DNA from: an uncultured Anaeroplasmataceae bacterium
GTDB taxonomy: Bacteria; Bacillota_I; Bacilli_A; Acholeplasmatales; Anaeroplasmataceae
Length of the DNA stretch: 64,000 bases
Assembly (NCBI GenBank): GCA_934229785.1
Contig: CAKQEA010000006.1
Span: forward strand, 33,824 to 97,823
Direction of reading: 5' to 3'
Each line of letters starts with the position of its first letter. Position 1 is the first letter of the stretch. The notes under the pieces are model-generated. The model was not told the DNA's origin and did not search any database. It worked only from the letters and a program-made list of their open reading frames with translations. Shown here piece after piece: positions 46,832-55,940 of the stretch. Both the position numbers and the translations under genes were made by a program.

Positions 46832-47587
46832 CTACTTCACATTAACTACAATGAAACCAGTTAATTTATAATTATGAATTTTATTTTCTTTATCAACAAC
46901 TGATGCATTATAATAATATGATACGACATATTGACCAGTCTTGTTTGTTTTAACATTTGATGTATCAATTGTAAGCAACTCATACTCTTCACTAGTCATA
47001 TCTAACAATTTAGTTTCTTTTCCAGCATTAAAATAATGCATTTTAAAATTTTTTTCAGAAAGTATCAACTTTGAATTTTTATTTATTGAAATAATTGAAT
47101 CAGTAGGTTCAATTCCTACTAAATACTCAACATTCAAATCATCTAATTCAGAAGTAGTAACATTAATATTAAAAATTGTTTTCTTAATAGTTGCTCCCGT
47201 TCTATAAGTAATATTAACTGGATATGTACCTACCTTTGAAAAATCAACTTCATCTAAAGAATAGTAGTAACCTGTTATAATCTCAGATGATGGAACGGCA
47301 CTACCATCAACGAATTCTACATAATTCGCTTTAACAACTAGACCTGTAGCATCAAATGATTCTCCAATATAATAATGTGTCTTTAAATTTGTAGTATCAG
47401 CGCTAATACTACTTAAACTCCTATCACTGGTTACCTTAGTATTCATATCAATATCAACGTTTTCACGTGTATCAATCATTTCATCAAATCTATATTTGTT
47501 TGATTCATCATCATTATGGCATGATGCAAGTGATAATGCAGCAATTGTTGCAACTGCACAAACACCAAAAATTTTTTTCTTTTTCAT
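46832..47587 (-). CDS. Lipoprotein with Ig-like domain
   Basis: A 251-residue lipoprotein: lipobox LASC at residues about 20-23, then a bacterial Ig-like domain (THYYIGESFDATGLVVKANY, VGTYPVNITYRTGATIKKT), typical of Big_3-type modules, and a second beta-rich half. No catalytic motif is seen. It sits between two large pectin-locus lipoproteins, so it probably helps bind or display substrate; that is inference. Confidence 0.8.
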   Translation of the reverse strand: MKKKKIFGVCAVATIAALSLASCHNDDESNKYRFDEMIDTRENVDIDMNTKVTSDRSLSSISADTTNLKTHYYIGESFDATGLVVKANYVEFVDGSAVPSSEIITGYYYSLDEVDFSKVGTYPVNITYRTGATIKKTIFNINVTTSELDDLNVEYLVGIEPTDSIISINKNSKLILSEKNFKMHYFNAGKETKLLDMTSEEYELLTIDTSNVKTNKTGQYVVSYYYNASVVDKENKIHNYKLTGFIVVNVK

Positions 47588-47694
47588 ATTTTTCTCCTTA
47601 AAACATTAGATTAAAATTAATCATCTAAATATAAATGGATATAAGGATATATCCATAAAGAATATATCCTTATAATATAATGAGATTATTTTTA

Positions 47695-50406
47695 TTATTC
47701 AACATCAACAAAAGTATCAACTAATTTAATATTATTAATTCTTGTTTTTCTACTATTTTCAAAACCAGCACATAACTTATATGTACCAGGTTGTAATGTA
47801 TACTTTAGAGTTACATATTTTGTATTTGTAACTGAATATAAGTTCTCATTTTGTGTAAAAGTACTATTATTAGGATTATCAAATGATGTAATGCCTACTT
47901 TTTTATCATTCAAATCTAATAATGCAAAATCTGATACATTTTTACTAGATGTTGAGCAAATAGAAACCTCAAATATAGCATTTGCACCCTTAACAGTAAT
48001 TTCTAAAGAGTTTCCTTGTATTTCGATACAAGATGCACCAGTTTGAGACTTATAAGATTCCTTATCTTTCTTATATGATTTTAAAGAATCTCTATATTGT
48101 ACAGTTCCTGATAATACTTTTAAAAAACTATTGCTACCTGTTAAACATGACTGAGTTATATTATAACCATCATATTTCTTTGTTGTTTCTCCAGTATAAG
48201 TCAATCCAGGAATATTTTGAGCAGCAGCCAATGATATTCCATTTAAAGTTTCTATATTATAATAAACAGCATTAGCATCAGTAGATTCTAAATTGTTAAC
48301 ATCGATTTCAGAATATGAAAATGCATATTTATGTTCAGTTGGAACTGCTACAGATGCAGCTACAACATTAACTTCCTTTTTCAATTCTACAGTGTAAGTT
48401 TGAGCATCTGATGAATTATTCCACTTAATATCAAATGTTGTTGTAAAGTCTTCTGTTCTTTCAGTACCAGCTGTTTTTGCAATTGCTGTGATATCAATTT
48501 TTAAAGTAACATATCCTTCACCCTTTGTTAATACCACACCAGTTGTAGGGCAAACAGTATTTTCCACATTAGTAACTCCTGTAGGAGCAAGTACTTTAAT
48601 TGTAACGTAGTTATGATTATCTTCTGATGCATTAATAGTTCCAGCAGTATATGTAATCTTGCTACCTTCAATTGTTGTAGTTAAAGTCTCATCATCATTT
48701 GCTAAAGTACCATTTTCAAGTTTAGTACCTGCAACAACATCATCAGCAAATGAAATTGTATATGTTTGATCTACTGCATTATCAGACCAACGAACAATTA
48801 ATTGAACGTCCTCTGGTTTGGCTCCATTTTCGCCAAATGCTGCTGGAATATAAATACCTTCAGTAGATGCAGTAGTTTCAGTATAAACCTGGTCATTACC
48901 TAAATAAATACGAGCATTATTTGATGTAACATCAGCTGCCTTTGCTAATTTTACAAATACATAATTGCCAGCTACAAATTTATCATCACCTGTTTCAGCT
49001 GCTGAATAATATTTGATAGTACCTGAATAAGTTAACTTATGAGTTGTTGCATCATAACTAGCAGTTGCCTTATCATCACCATTACTCATTGTACCATATG
49101 CTACTTCACTAACTTCAACATCTGTAGGAATTGTAATTTCAGTATTTAATAATTTAATTTTACCATCAGCAATAGTAAATGCATTTGTTGGAGCAGTAAC
49201 ATCTGCTGCCTTAATTGCATCACCATCAAAATTTTTTAGTGGCATATTTTTTATTTTATTTTCTTCTTTTTCATCATATGCCTTGACTACTCTATCAATA
49301 TAATTAACATTTTCAAATTCAACATCGGCTTTTTGCTGACCAAAGATAATACCTGCAACTGATCCACCATTTGTAGTTTTAGCTGTTCCACCTAAAACTA
49401 AAACATTCTTTAAACTAATAACTGATGAAGCATCTTTATTATCACCAACAACAATACCAATATTTTTTCTACCAGTAACATTAGCATCTACAACTAAGCC
49501 ATCAATTTCTAATTTAGTTCCAGCTTCCATAAATCCTACAACGCCACCAACAGATTGACCATTAGCATCGATATCTGTTCCAGCTGTAATATTAGCTTTA
49601 ACCATAGCATTTGAAAGTTTAACTGAACCTGCAGTTGTACTAATTGATTCACCATTAACTTTAACTGAACCAGCTGGTCTTAATTGACCAACAAGACCAC
49701 CAGTATATTTCTTAGCATTAATAGTCAAACCATCAACGGCAACATTTGAAACATTTAATGTGTCATATACGATTGCAACTAATAATCCGCATTGGCCATC
49801 TACTTTATTATTACCTTGACCATCAGTAGTAATATTCACATTCTTAAATGAAACATTATTAATATAAGATGTACCAATAGATTGCTTAGCTAAGAATCCT
49901 TGGCCAGAGCCTGTTCCTGTTACAGTAACATTTTCAAAATTAATATTTTTAATTAAACCATTTAAAATATTTTTGAATAAAGAGGGACTAGCCTCGTTTT
50001 CTGATGCAGTTAAAGTAATGTTACTAACTTTATGATTTGCGCCATCTAAAATACCATCAAAAGTTTTAGCTGAACCATATTCAGCACCAGTCATATCAAT
50101 ATCAGCAGTTAAAGTAAATGTAATTGGTTTACCATCAGCATCCTTATATGATGATCTCTTTAAAAATTCCACAAATTGCTCTTTTGTAGCAATCTTAGTT
50201 TCATCAACTTCTGGAGTTGGCTCAGGTGTTGGAGTTGGCTCTGGAGTTGGAGTTGGCTCTGGAGTTGGCTCAGGTGTTGGAGTTGGCTCTGGAGTTGGCT
50301 CCGGATTTGGTGTCGGATTATTATTCTTATTACAAGAAGCTAAACTAATAACTGCACTAGCTGTAAATAATAAAGCTAATGCCTTAGCAATATTTTTCTT
50401 TTTCAT
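47695..50406 (-). CDS. Large cell-surface lipoprotein with Pro-Thr linker
   Basis: A 903-residue lipoprotein (SLASC lipobox near residue 22). Immediately after the anchor comes a Pro/Glu/Thr linker of PEPTPEPTP repeats (residues about 33-66). Residues about 70-340 are GLUG/beta-helix-like (TADIDMTGAEYGSAKTFDGI, LDGANHKVSNITL). The middle holds three or so beta-rich repeats, and the C-terminal 170 residues look like a carbohydrate-binding beta-sandwich. No catalytic residues are recognised. As first gene of the pectate lyase operon with three operators upstream it is probably a polysaccharide-binding or debranching surface protein; the exact role is unknown. Confidence 0.78.
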   Translation of the reverse strand: MKKKNIAKALALLFTASAVISLASCNKNNNPTPNPEPTPEPTPTPEPTPEPTPTPEPTPTPEPTPEVDETKIATKEQFVEFLKRSSYKDADGKPITFTLTADIDMTGAEYGSAKTFDGILDGANHKVSNITLTASENEASPSLFKNILNGLIKNINFENVTVTGTGSGQGFLAKQSIGTSYINNVSFKNVNITTDGQGNNKVDGQCGLLVAIVYDTLNVSNVAVDGLTINAKKYTGGLVGQLRPAGSVKVNGESISTTAGSVKLSNAMVKANITAGTDIDANGQSVGGVVGFMEAGTKLEIDGLVVDANVTGRKNIGIVVGDNKDASSVISLKNVLVLGGTAKTTNGGSVAGIIFGQQKADVEFENVNYIDRVVKAYDEKEENKIKNMPLKNFDGDAIKAADVTAPTNAFTIADGKIKLLNTEITIPTDVEVSEVAYGTMSNGDDKATASYDATTHKLTYSGTIKYYSAAETGDDKFVAGNYVFVKLAKAADVTSNNARIYLGNDQVYTETTASTEGIYIPAAFGENGAKPEDVQLIVRWSDNAVDQTYTISFADDVVAGTKLENGTLANDDETLTTTIEGSKITYTAGTINASEDNHNYVTIKVLAPTGVTNVENTVCPTTGVVLTKGEGYVTLKIDITAIAKTAGTERTEDFTTTFDIKWNNSSDAQTYTVELKKEVNVVAASVAVPTEHKYAFSYSEIDVNNLESTDANAVYYNIETLNGISLAAAQNIPGLTYTGETTKKYDGYNITQSCLTGSNSFLKVLSGTVQYRDSLKSYKKDKESYKSQTGASCIEIQGNSLEITVKGANAIFEVSICSTSSKNVSDFALLDLNDKKVGITSFDNPNNSTFTQNENLYSVTNTKYVTLKYTLQPGTYKLCAGFENSRKTRINNIKLVDTFVDVE
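50213..50308. repeat. Short-period repeat encoding the Pro-Thr linker
   Basis: Multiple copies of GGAGTTGGCTCAGG/GGAGTTGGCTCTGG in the 5' part of the lipoprotein gene. Copy number of such repeats can change by slippage, altering linker length in steps of six residues. Confidence 0.8.
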
Positions 50407-50441
50407 TTTTCTATGTTCCCCTTTTTTATAAATAGTTTTTG

Positions 50442-50523
50442 TAAAAACGTTTTCACGACATATTGTGAAAATGTTTTCAACGAATTACGTTTATATTATA
50501 ACACATTGAAAACGTTTGTAAAG
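50442..50523 (-). promoter_or_regulatory. Promoter and three LacI/CcpA-type operators of the pectate lyase operon
   Basis: On the minus strand TTTACA (50522-50517), 16-bp spacer, TATAAT (50500-50495). Three palindromes surround it: TAAAAACGTTTTCA (50442-50455), TGAAAATGTTTTCA (50466-50479) and TGAAAACGTTTGTA (50507-50520). Each is within one to three bases of the cre consensus TGWAANCGNTNWCA; one lies in the -35/spacer and two downstream of the start. A LacI-family repressor or CcpA is the likely binder. Confidence 0.72.
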
Positions 50524-50599
50524 AGAAAATTACTTTTTTTAAACAAAATGAAAAAATCACAGAAATAATTTTTATACTGTGATTTTTATAAAACTATAA

Positions 50600-52150
50600 T
50601 TATTTTCTAGTAATTGAGGCAACATCAAAAGTTTCAATTTCTTTGTCTTTTAGCCCTTCAAACGTTACATTAACAATATTAACATTATTAACATAATCAA
50701 AAATTAAGCCCTTACCACTCATCGGATCTAAGCCATCCATCATTGCTGGTCTTCCTGATACAGGATTTTTTGCATACTTAAAGCTTACATTTTCAATATC
50801 TATTGATTCAATTGGCTGTTCAGGTAATCCATAGAATGTACCTGCAGCCACATTAACATCACTACATTCAATATCCTTAAATGTAAATTTACCTAAATAT
50901 GGTGTTCTATCATCAATAGGTAACTTTTCCTTTGAATAGACATATTCAGTATGTCCATCTGGATCACAATAATAGAACATATTAACAACAAGTGGTGTTA
51001 ATACCTCTGTCATTTTAATATTTTCAAATACTATACCATCAATGACAGCATCTTTACCTCTACCCCTACGAGTCTTAATTCTTAGGCCTCTATCCGTTTG
51101 ATTAAATAAGCACTGAGAAACAGTAATATTTTTAATACCACCAGACATTTCACTTCCTAGAACTATTGCTCCATGACCAAAATTCATAGAACAATTTCTA
51201 ATATTAAAATTAGATGATGGTAATTTGTACTTTCTTCCCATATAAATCTTACCAGATTTAATAGCAATGCAATCATCACCAACAGAAAAATAAACACCAA
51301 TAATGTCAACACTATTACAAGATTCAGGATCACATCCATCTGTATTAGGTGAATTTTTAGGATTGATGAGTTTTAAATCAATAAACTTTAAATCATCAGA
51401 AAAATAAGGATGCAAATTCCAAGAAGGTGTATTAGTAACTGTTACACCTTGTAATGCTATATTTTTACAATGATTTAAAAATACTCCACGAGGACGCCAT
51501 GCAATCCTACGAGTACGAACATCATCCCACCAATCACTATTTTGAGCATTACCATCAATAACACCTTTACCTATAATCTTAACATTTGATACATTAATAC
51601 CAGTGATAATACTAGCAAAACAATCAAGCGGATTACCTTCCCATGAGCCTAAATTGTATTCATCTTTTTCATCAGATGTATATGTTACACCAGGTAAAAT
51701 AGGATAATGTGTTCTATCTATATCCCCAATTAAATGTGCACCTTCAGCAAGTTCAATTGTTATATTACTTTTTAAAAATAAAGGACCTGTATAATACTCA
51801 CCCTTTGGAAAATAAACTCTACCATTATCAGGACAAGCCATAATACATCCTTGAATGAATGCTGTATCTAAGGTAGTACCATCACCCTTAGCACCAAACT
51901 TTTTAACATTCAAAGAAACATATTCATAATCAGTTTTAATAATTTTATCAAATACATCATTATTAATTTTTAGACTAACCTTATATTCTGTATTAGGATT
52001 TAAATCATAAACTGATAAAACATTTGCATTGGCTTCAGCATACAATACATCATTAATATATAGAGAATAATTAGATGTATGATATATATCTTTATTATCT
52101 AATTCAATTGTAAAGCTTCTTGAGCTTAGAAAAATCACATTAAAATTCAT
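50600..52150 (-). CDS. Polygalacturonase-type glycoside hydrolase (GH28)
   Basis: A 516-residue GH28 enzyme without signal peptide, so probably cytoplasmic, acting on imported galacturonan oligomers (exo-acting). An N-terminal beta domain leads to the beta-helix: NTDGCDPESC near 270, SVGDDCIAIKSG near 290 (catalytic Asp pair), GHGAIVLGSEMSGG near 324 and LRIKTRRGRG near 356. The usual four GH28 motifs are complete. It follows the transporter genes in the same direction; a long AT-rich inverted repeat (about 52172-52222) lies before it. Xylogalacturonan or rhamnogalacturonan specificity cannot be excluded. Confidence 0.93.
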   Translation of the reverse strand: MNFNVIFLSSRSFTIELDNKDIYHTSNYSLYINDVLYAEANANVLSVYDLNPNTEYKVSLKINNDVFDKIIKTDYEYVSLNVKKFGAKGDGTTLDTAFIQGCIMACPDNGRVYFPKGEYYTGPLFLKSNITIELAEGAHLIGDIDRTHYPILPGVTYTSDEKDEYNLGSWEGNPLDCFASIITGINVSNVKIIGKGVIDGNAQNSDWWDDVRTRRIAWRPRGVFLNHCKNIALQGVTVTNTPSWNLHPYFSDDLKFIDLKLINPKNSPNTDGCDPESCNSVDIIGVYFSVGDDCIAIKSGKIYMGRKYKLPSSNFNIRNCSMNFGHGAIVLGSEMSGGIKNITVSQCLFNQTDRGLRIKTRRGRGKDAVIDGIVFENIKMTEVLTPLVVNMFYYCDPDGHTEYVYSKEKLPIDDRTPYLGKFTFKDIECSDVNVAAGTFYGLPEQPIESIDIENVSFKYAKNPVSGRPAMMDGLDPMSGKGLIFDYVNNVNIVNVTFEGLKDKEIETFDVASITRK

Positions 52151-52228
52151 AAATCAATACATATAATCAAATTGTACTTTTGACTATATATTCTCCTATT
52201 TTTTTCTTATATATGAGTACAACATATA

Positions 52229-52819
52229 TTAATCTGCTAAAATTTGCTTCTTGTAAACAATTCTAGCCATCAAACTTGTAATTAAATATTTAATTAATAA
52301 ACAAATAGAATCTAAAATCAAAAAACAAAATCCATAAGTAAAAGGTTCAATACCTTGACCACCAGTTGTTCCAAAAGGATCTAATACAAGTCCATGAGAA
52401 CTTAAAAATATAGTCATCACAAGTAGTCCAATTGAAAGAATCATACTATAAACTAGTGAAATTAAAAAAGCTTTAAAACCTTTAACATTTATCATATTAT
52501 ATTTATAAGTATTATTTCTTCTATTGTACATCAATCTAACAATTGGCCTAACAATATATGTTTGAAATAAAGCTAAAAATAAACCAATCATTACAACAAG
52601 AACAAAAGTAAATGAAAGATTTTGTGCATAATCAGAAAAATCACCCTTTGTAAAATCAAAACCAATACCTTGACCACCAATTGCTATAAAGAAAACGGCA
52701 GCCGCAGCTGCCCAATACTTTATAAAAAAGATGATTATCCAAGAAGGAATTCTTGACAACTTATCAACCTGATAAGGATTAATTTCTTGATTCAAATCGC
52801 CTTTTTTATTTTTTTTCAT
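52229..52819 (-). CDS. Unrecognised membrane protein (pectin transporter operon)
   Basis: A 196-residue protein with about four membrane helices (IPSWIIIFFIKYWAAAAAVF near 24; FVLVVMIGLFLALFQTYIV near 72; AFLISLVYSMILSIGLLVM near 113; FCFLILDSICLLIKYLI near 165) and a charged N-terminus. No family recognised. It overlaps the stop of the gene at 52819 by one base and follows an ABC ATPase, so co-expression with the sugar transporter is likely. Confidence 0.75.
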   Translation of the reverse strand: MKKNKKGDLNQEINPYQVDKLSRIPSWIIIFFIKYWAAAAAVFFIAIGGQGIGFDFTKGDFSDYAQNLSFTFVLVVMIGLFLALFQTYIVRPIVRLMYNRRNNTYKYNMINVKGFKAFLISLVYSMILSIGLLVMTIFLSSHGLVLDPFGTTGGQGIEPFTYGFCFLILDSICLLIKYLITSLMARIVYKKQILAD

Positions 52820-53388
52820 TATCTATCTACCTTTTCATATGTTCTATCGTATTTGATGTATCCTAAAACAACACCAACAATAGAACAAACAATTGATACA
52901 ATAACTGAAACAACTGAAACGATGAAATTAGAATCTACAATATTTTCCTTTGTAATCTTAATTGCACCAGAATTAACACCTTGAACGAAAATTAATAATA
53001 ATGCAATGTAAGCAGCACCACAAATTACAACAATTGATGAAGTAATTGTTGCTCTTACAACTGATCCTAAATTCTTTTGATTCATCATTGAAACACCCAT
53101 AAAAATATTTAGAATACCAAACAATATTAACAAGAACAGTAAAATACCAGTCGGATCAAAACTAATTCCCTTATAATATGTAGTTTCTGTCATATTAAAT
53201 GCAATACTTTTTACAACTGGAGCATGGAATGACAAGAAGAATCCTAAGAATACTCCCGGAACACAAACCAATAAACCAGCTAATTTCATATTATTATATT
53301 TAAATGATGTAATAAAATCAAATAATACATTCTTTAAATATGTACCAAACATTTTTAAAACATTTTTTTCTTTTTCCTTATTTTCCAT
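52819..53388 (-). CDS. Unrecognised membrane protein (pectin transporter operon)
   Basis: A 189-residue protein with about four membrane helices (LAGLLVCVPGVFLGFFLSF near 36; GILLFLLILFGILNIFMGV near 80; IVVICGAAYIALLLIFV near 118; IVSVVSVIVSIVCSIVGVVL near 150). Between helices 1 and 2 an outside loop (YYKGISFDP) resembles the style of the neighbouring membrane protein at 55113. Twelve bases after the ATPase gene. Function unknown. Confidence 0.75.
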   Translation of the reverse strand: MENKEKEKNVLKMFGTYLKNVLFDFITSFKYNNMKLAGLLVCVPGVFLGFFLSFHAPVVKSIAFNMTETTYYKGISFDPTGILLFLLILFGILNIFMGVSMMNQKNLGSVVRATITSSIVVICGAAYIALLLIFVQGVNSGAIKITKENIVDSNFIVSVVSVIVSIVCSIVGVVLGYIKYDRTYEKVDR

Positions 53389-53400
53389 GATATGAACCTC

Positions 53401-54501
53401 CTATCGAATTCTCTTTGTAGTTTCAACATCAAAGAAATGAACCATTTCCATATCAAATGCTGCGGTTAACTTAGTTGCTGTAACAGGTTCTCTTGTATAA
53501 ACCTTAGCAATAACCTTTTCTCCGCCAAAATCACCATATAATAAGTGATAAGCACCTAAGAATTCTGTAAGTTCAATATTCATTTCAAATTGTGAATCTT
53601 TATGTGTAGCTAAGAATGCATCATCAATATGAATATATTCAGGTCTAATAGCCATAACTACTTGCTTACCAGCGTAACTACCTAAAATTTCAGACTGATG
53701 TTCATTTAATTTCAATTTAATTCCAGAATTATGTTCAAAATACTGTAAGTCATTAGAAATAATACCATTTGCAAAATTCATTGGAGGAGTTCCTATAAAG
53801 CCTGCAACAAATAAGTTCTCAGGTTTATCAAACATTTCCTTTGGAGTTGCAATTTGTTGAACATAACCATCCTTCATAACAACAATACGAGATGCTAATG
53901 TTAAAGCTTCAATTTGATCATGAGTAACATATAAGAATGTAGCATTTAATCTTTCATGAAGCATCATTAATTCCTTACGCATTGTACCACGAAGCTTTGC
54001 ATCTAGATTTGATAATGGCTCATCAAGCAAGAATACAACTGGGTCACGAACAATAGCACGACCAACAGCAACACGTTGACGTTGACCACCAGATAATTGT
54101 TTAGGCTTTCTATTTAAATATGGAACAAGACCTAAAACTTCAGCAGCCTTCATAACTCTAGCATGAATTTCAACTGGATCAACCTTACGTATTGTTAAAG
54201 AGAATGCCATATTATGATATACTGTCATGTGTGCATATAAAGCATAATTTTGGAAAACCATCGCAATATCTCTATCTTTAGGTGCTACATCATTAACCTT
54301 TTTACCATTAATAATTAAATCACCAGATGAAATACCCTCAAGACCTGCAACCATTCTTAATGTAGTAGATTTACCACATCCAGAAGGACCAGCTAATACA
54401 ATGAATTCACCTTTTTCAATTTCAATATTAAAGTCATATACCGCATGGAAGCCATTAGGATATACTTTATTTACATTTTTTAAAACAACGTCTAAAGCCA
54501 T
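53401..54501 (-). CDS. Sugar ABC transporter ATPase, MsmX/UgpC type
   Basis: A 366-residue nucleotide-binding subunit with Walker A GPSGCGKSTTLR near 36, Q-loop FQNYALYAHM near 82, signature LSGGQRQRVAVGRAI near 134 and Walker B VFLLDEPLSNLD near 153, then a C-terminal TOBE-type regulatory domain. Such ATPases often serve several sugar importers (MsmX). Here the gene is within the transporter operon, so it probably powers the LplB/LplC permease pair. Confidence 0.95.
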   Translation of the reverse strand: MALDVVLKNVNKVYPNGFHAVYDFNIEIEKGEFIVLAGPSGCGKSTTLRMVAGLEGISSGDLIINGKKVNDVAPKDRDIAMVFQNYALYAHMTVYHNMAFSLTIRKVDPVEIHARVMKAAEVLGLVPYLNRKPKQLSGGQRQRVAVGRAIVRDPVVFLLDEPLSNLDAKLRGTMRKELMMLHERLNATFLYVTHDQIEALTLASRIVVMKDGYVQQIATPKEMFDKPENLFVAGFIGTPPMNFANGIISNDLQYFEHNSGIKLKLNEHQSEILGSYAGKQVVMAIRPEYIHIDDAFLATHKDSQFEMNIELTEFLGAYHLLYGDFGGEKVIAKVYTREPVTATKLTAAFDMEMVHFFDVETTKRIR

Positions 54502-54514
54502 CTTCTAATACCTC

Positions 54515-55120
54515 CTACTTCTTTAAACTATCAAGATAAGTATTTAATTTAATAGATCTCTTGACTCCGATTAAACCTGCTGCAATAAATAATACTGCTG
54601 CTGCTGCTAAGAATACAATTGCAACAATTCCTCTTACTGTACCACTATATGTTATCCATCTAGTCAAACCACCTGTCCAATGACCTGTAATTGTTTGTCC
54701 CAAATATTTTGCCGCATTATCAGCTGTTGCTTTATCACCAGCCTCCATTGCGTTAACATAAATTGGATAATAAATCAATAATTGAAGTGGAATCCAAAAA
54801 ATTCTAGCGATGCAAACTCCACCCATAACAATTAAAGCAATTGAACCTTCTTTAGAGTAATTTTTTGCTTTTTCACAACATAAAAATCCACCTAAAAGAA
54901 TTATGATATTTAACATAATCTTAAGAATAACAGCAAATGTAATAGGATTTGTACTATTTAAGCATATAAATGCAGCTATTATACTACAAAATAAGGCACC
55001 AAAACCTAATTTATTTGATAAAGCATTAACTCTGTAACGCATCATTTCAACTGAATTTTTATTGAATTCAAGATCTGATACAGAATTTAATGTCTTATTT
55101 TCCATTCCATCATTAATCAT
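54515..55120 (-). CDS. Unrecognised membrane protein (pectin transporter operon)
   Basis: A 201-residue protein with about five hydrophobic stretches, including LGFGALFCSIIAAFICL near 38 and IVAIVFLAAAAVLFIAAGLIG near 166. Its ATG overlaps the end of the upstream gene (55113-55120). It is the gene right before the ATPase. No family recognised. Confidence 0.75.
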   Translation of the reverse strand: MINDGMENKTLNSVSDLEFNKNSVEMMRYRVNALSNKLGFGALFCSIIAAFICLNSTNPITFAVILKIMLNIIILLGGFLCCEKAKNYSKEGSIALIVMGGVCIARIFWIPLQLLIYYPIYVNAMEAGDKATADNAAKYLGQTITGHWTGGLTRWITYSGTVRGIVAIVFLAAAAVLFIAAGLIGVKRSIKLNTYLDSLKK

Positions 55121-55859
55121 TGTTCTCTACCGCCTTTTCTAAAACTTTAGCTCTATCTGCAGCAGTTAATTTATACTTTTTAATTGAAACAACAATTAAA
55201 AATAAAGAATAAATTAAAACTATAGCAAATAAAATATCAAATAAGATATAAGTTGTAGCATCACATGAATAACGTTCTCTTAAAAAATCTACACTATAAT
55301 TAAGATTCTCACTCTCAAGATAATCTAAATCTTGAATAACAGAAACTCGATTAAATAATTCCTTATTCTTATTAAAAATACCCATTAATGAAGTGTTTTT
55401 AATAATCATTACAATTGAGAAAATTATTGGAATCAATGGAAGTGCAATTCCTCCATATAAGTTACTCTTATAATAAATTCTTCTATTATGATTTCCTAAA
55501 ATTAATAATCCTGCAAAGCATATTAATGAAATAATACCATAAATAATAATTAAATCATTAAATGAACTCATTGCAACTTGGAAATCATAAACAATATTTG
55601 CATAATTTGCAATAAAATCTTTTTGAAATGTTGTATCCTCAGTGTATTGGAAGAAATTAACTAAGTTCTGATTAGTATTTCCAAAGGCATTTTCAGTATC
55701 TGAGAAAAATGAAACAACACCTTTTGCATTTTTAATGTAATAAACATGTATATGTGTATATTGAGTCATGTAGCATAACGCTCCAAGAATAACAACACCA
55801 ATAATTATACCAAAGATCAGGAAAACCCACTTTGAATTTTTCGTTAAAAATTTAAACAT
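55113..55859 (-). CDS. Unrecognised membrane protein (pectin transporter operon)
   Basis: A 248-residue protein: one N-terminal helix (VFLIFGIIIGVVILGALCY), an outside segment of about 70 residues rich in Asn/Phe (FFSDTENAFGNTNQNLVNFF), then three more helices and a charged C-terminal tail (AADRAKVLEKAVENND). First gene after the terminator hairpin that follows the binding protein. No family recognised. Confidence 0.75.
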   Translation of the reverse strand: MFKFLTKNSKWVFLIFGIIIGVVILGALCYMTQYTHIHVYYIKNAKGVVSFFSDTENAFGNTNQNLVNFFQYTEDTTFQKDFIANYANIVYDFQVAMSSFNDLIIIYGIISLICFAGLLILGNHNRRIYYKSNLYGGIALPLIPIIFSIVMIIKNTSLMGIFNKNKELFNRVSVIQDLDYLESENLNYSVDFLRERYSCDATTYILFDILFAIVLIYSLFLIVVSIKKYKLTAADRAKVLEKAVENND

Positions 55860-55872
55860 TTTTTAACCTCCT

Positions 55873-55919
55873 AAAAAAGGATAATTCATGTACAGAGGAT
55901 TTACCTCTGTACATGATCC
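55873..55919 (-). terminator. Internal terminator/attenuator after the binding-protein gene
   Basis: CATGTACAGAGG (55887-55898) pairs with CCTCTGTACATG (55904-55915); outer GGAT and ATCC extend it and TTTTTT follows on the minus strand. It lies between the solute-binding protein and the downstream membrane-protein/ATPase genes, and would make the binding protein mRNA the more abundant. Confidence 0.82.
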
Positions 55920-55940
55920 TAATTAAATCAAAATTAAATT

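Noticed and set aside
48033..48275. Plus-strand 80-codon frame inside the large lipoprotein gene
   Set aside because: Antisense to a long, well-supported frame and without its own start signals.
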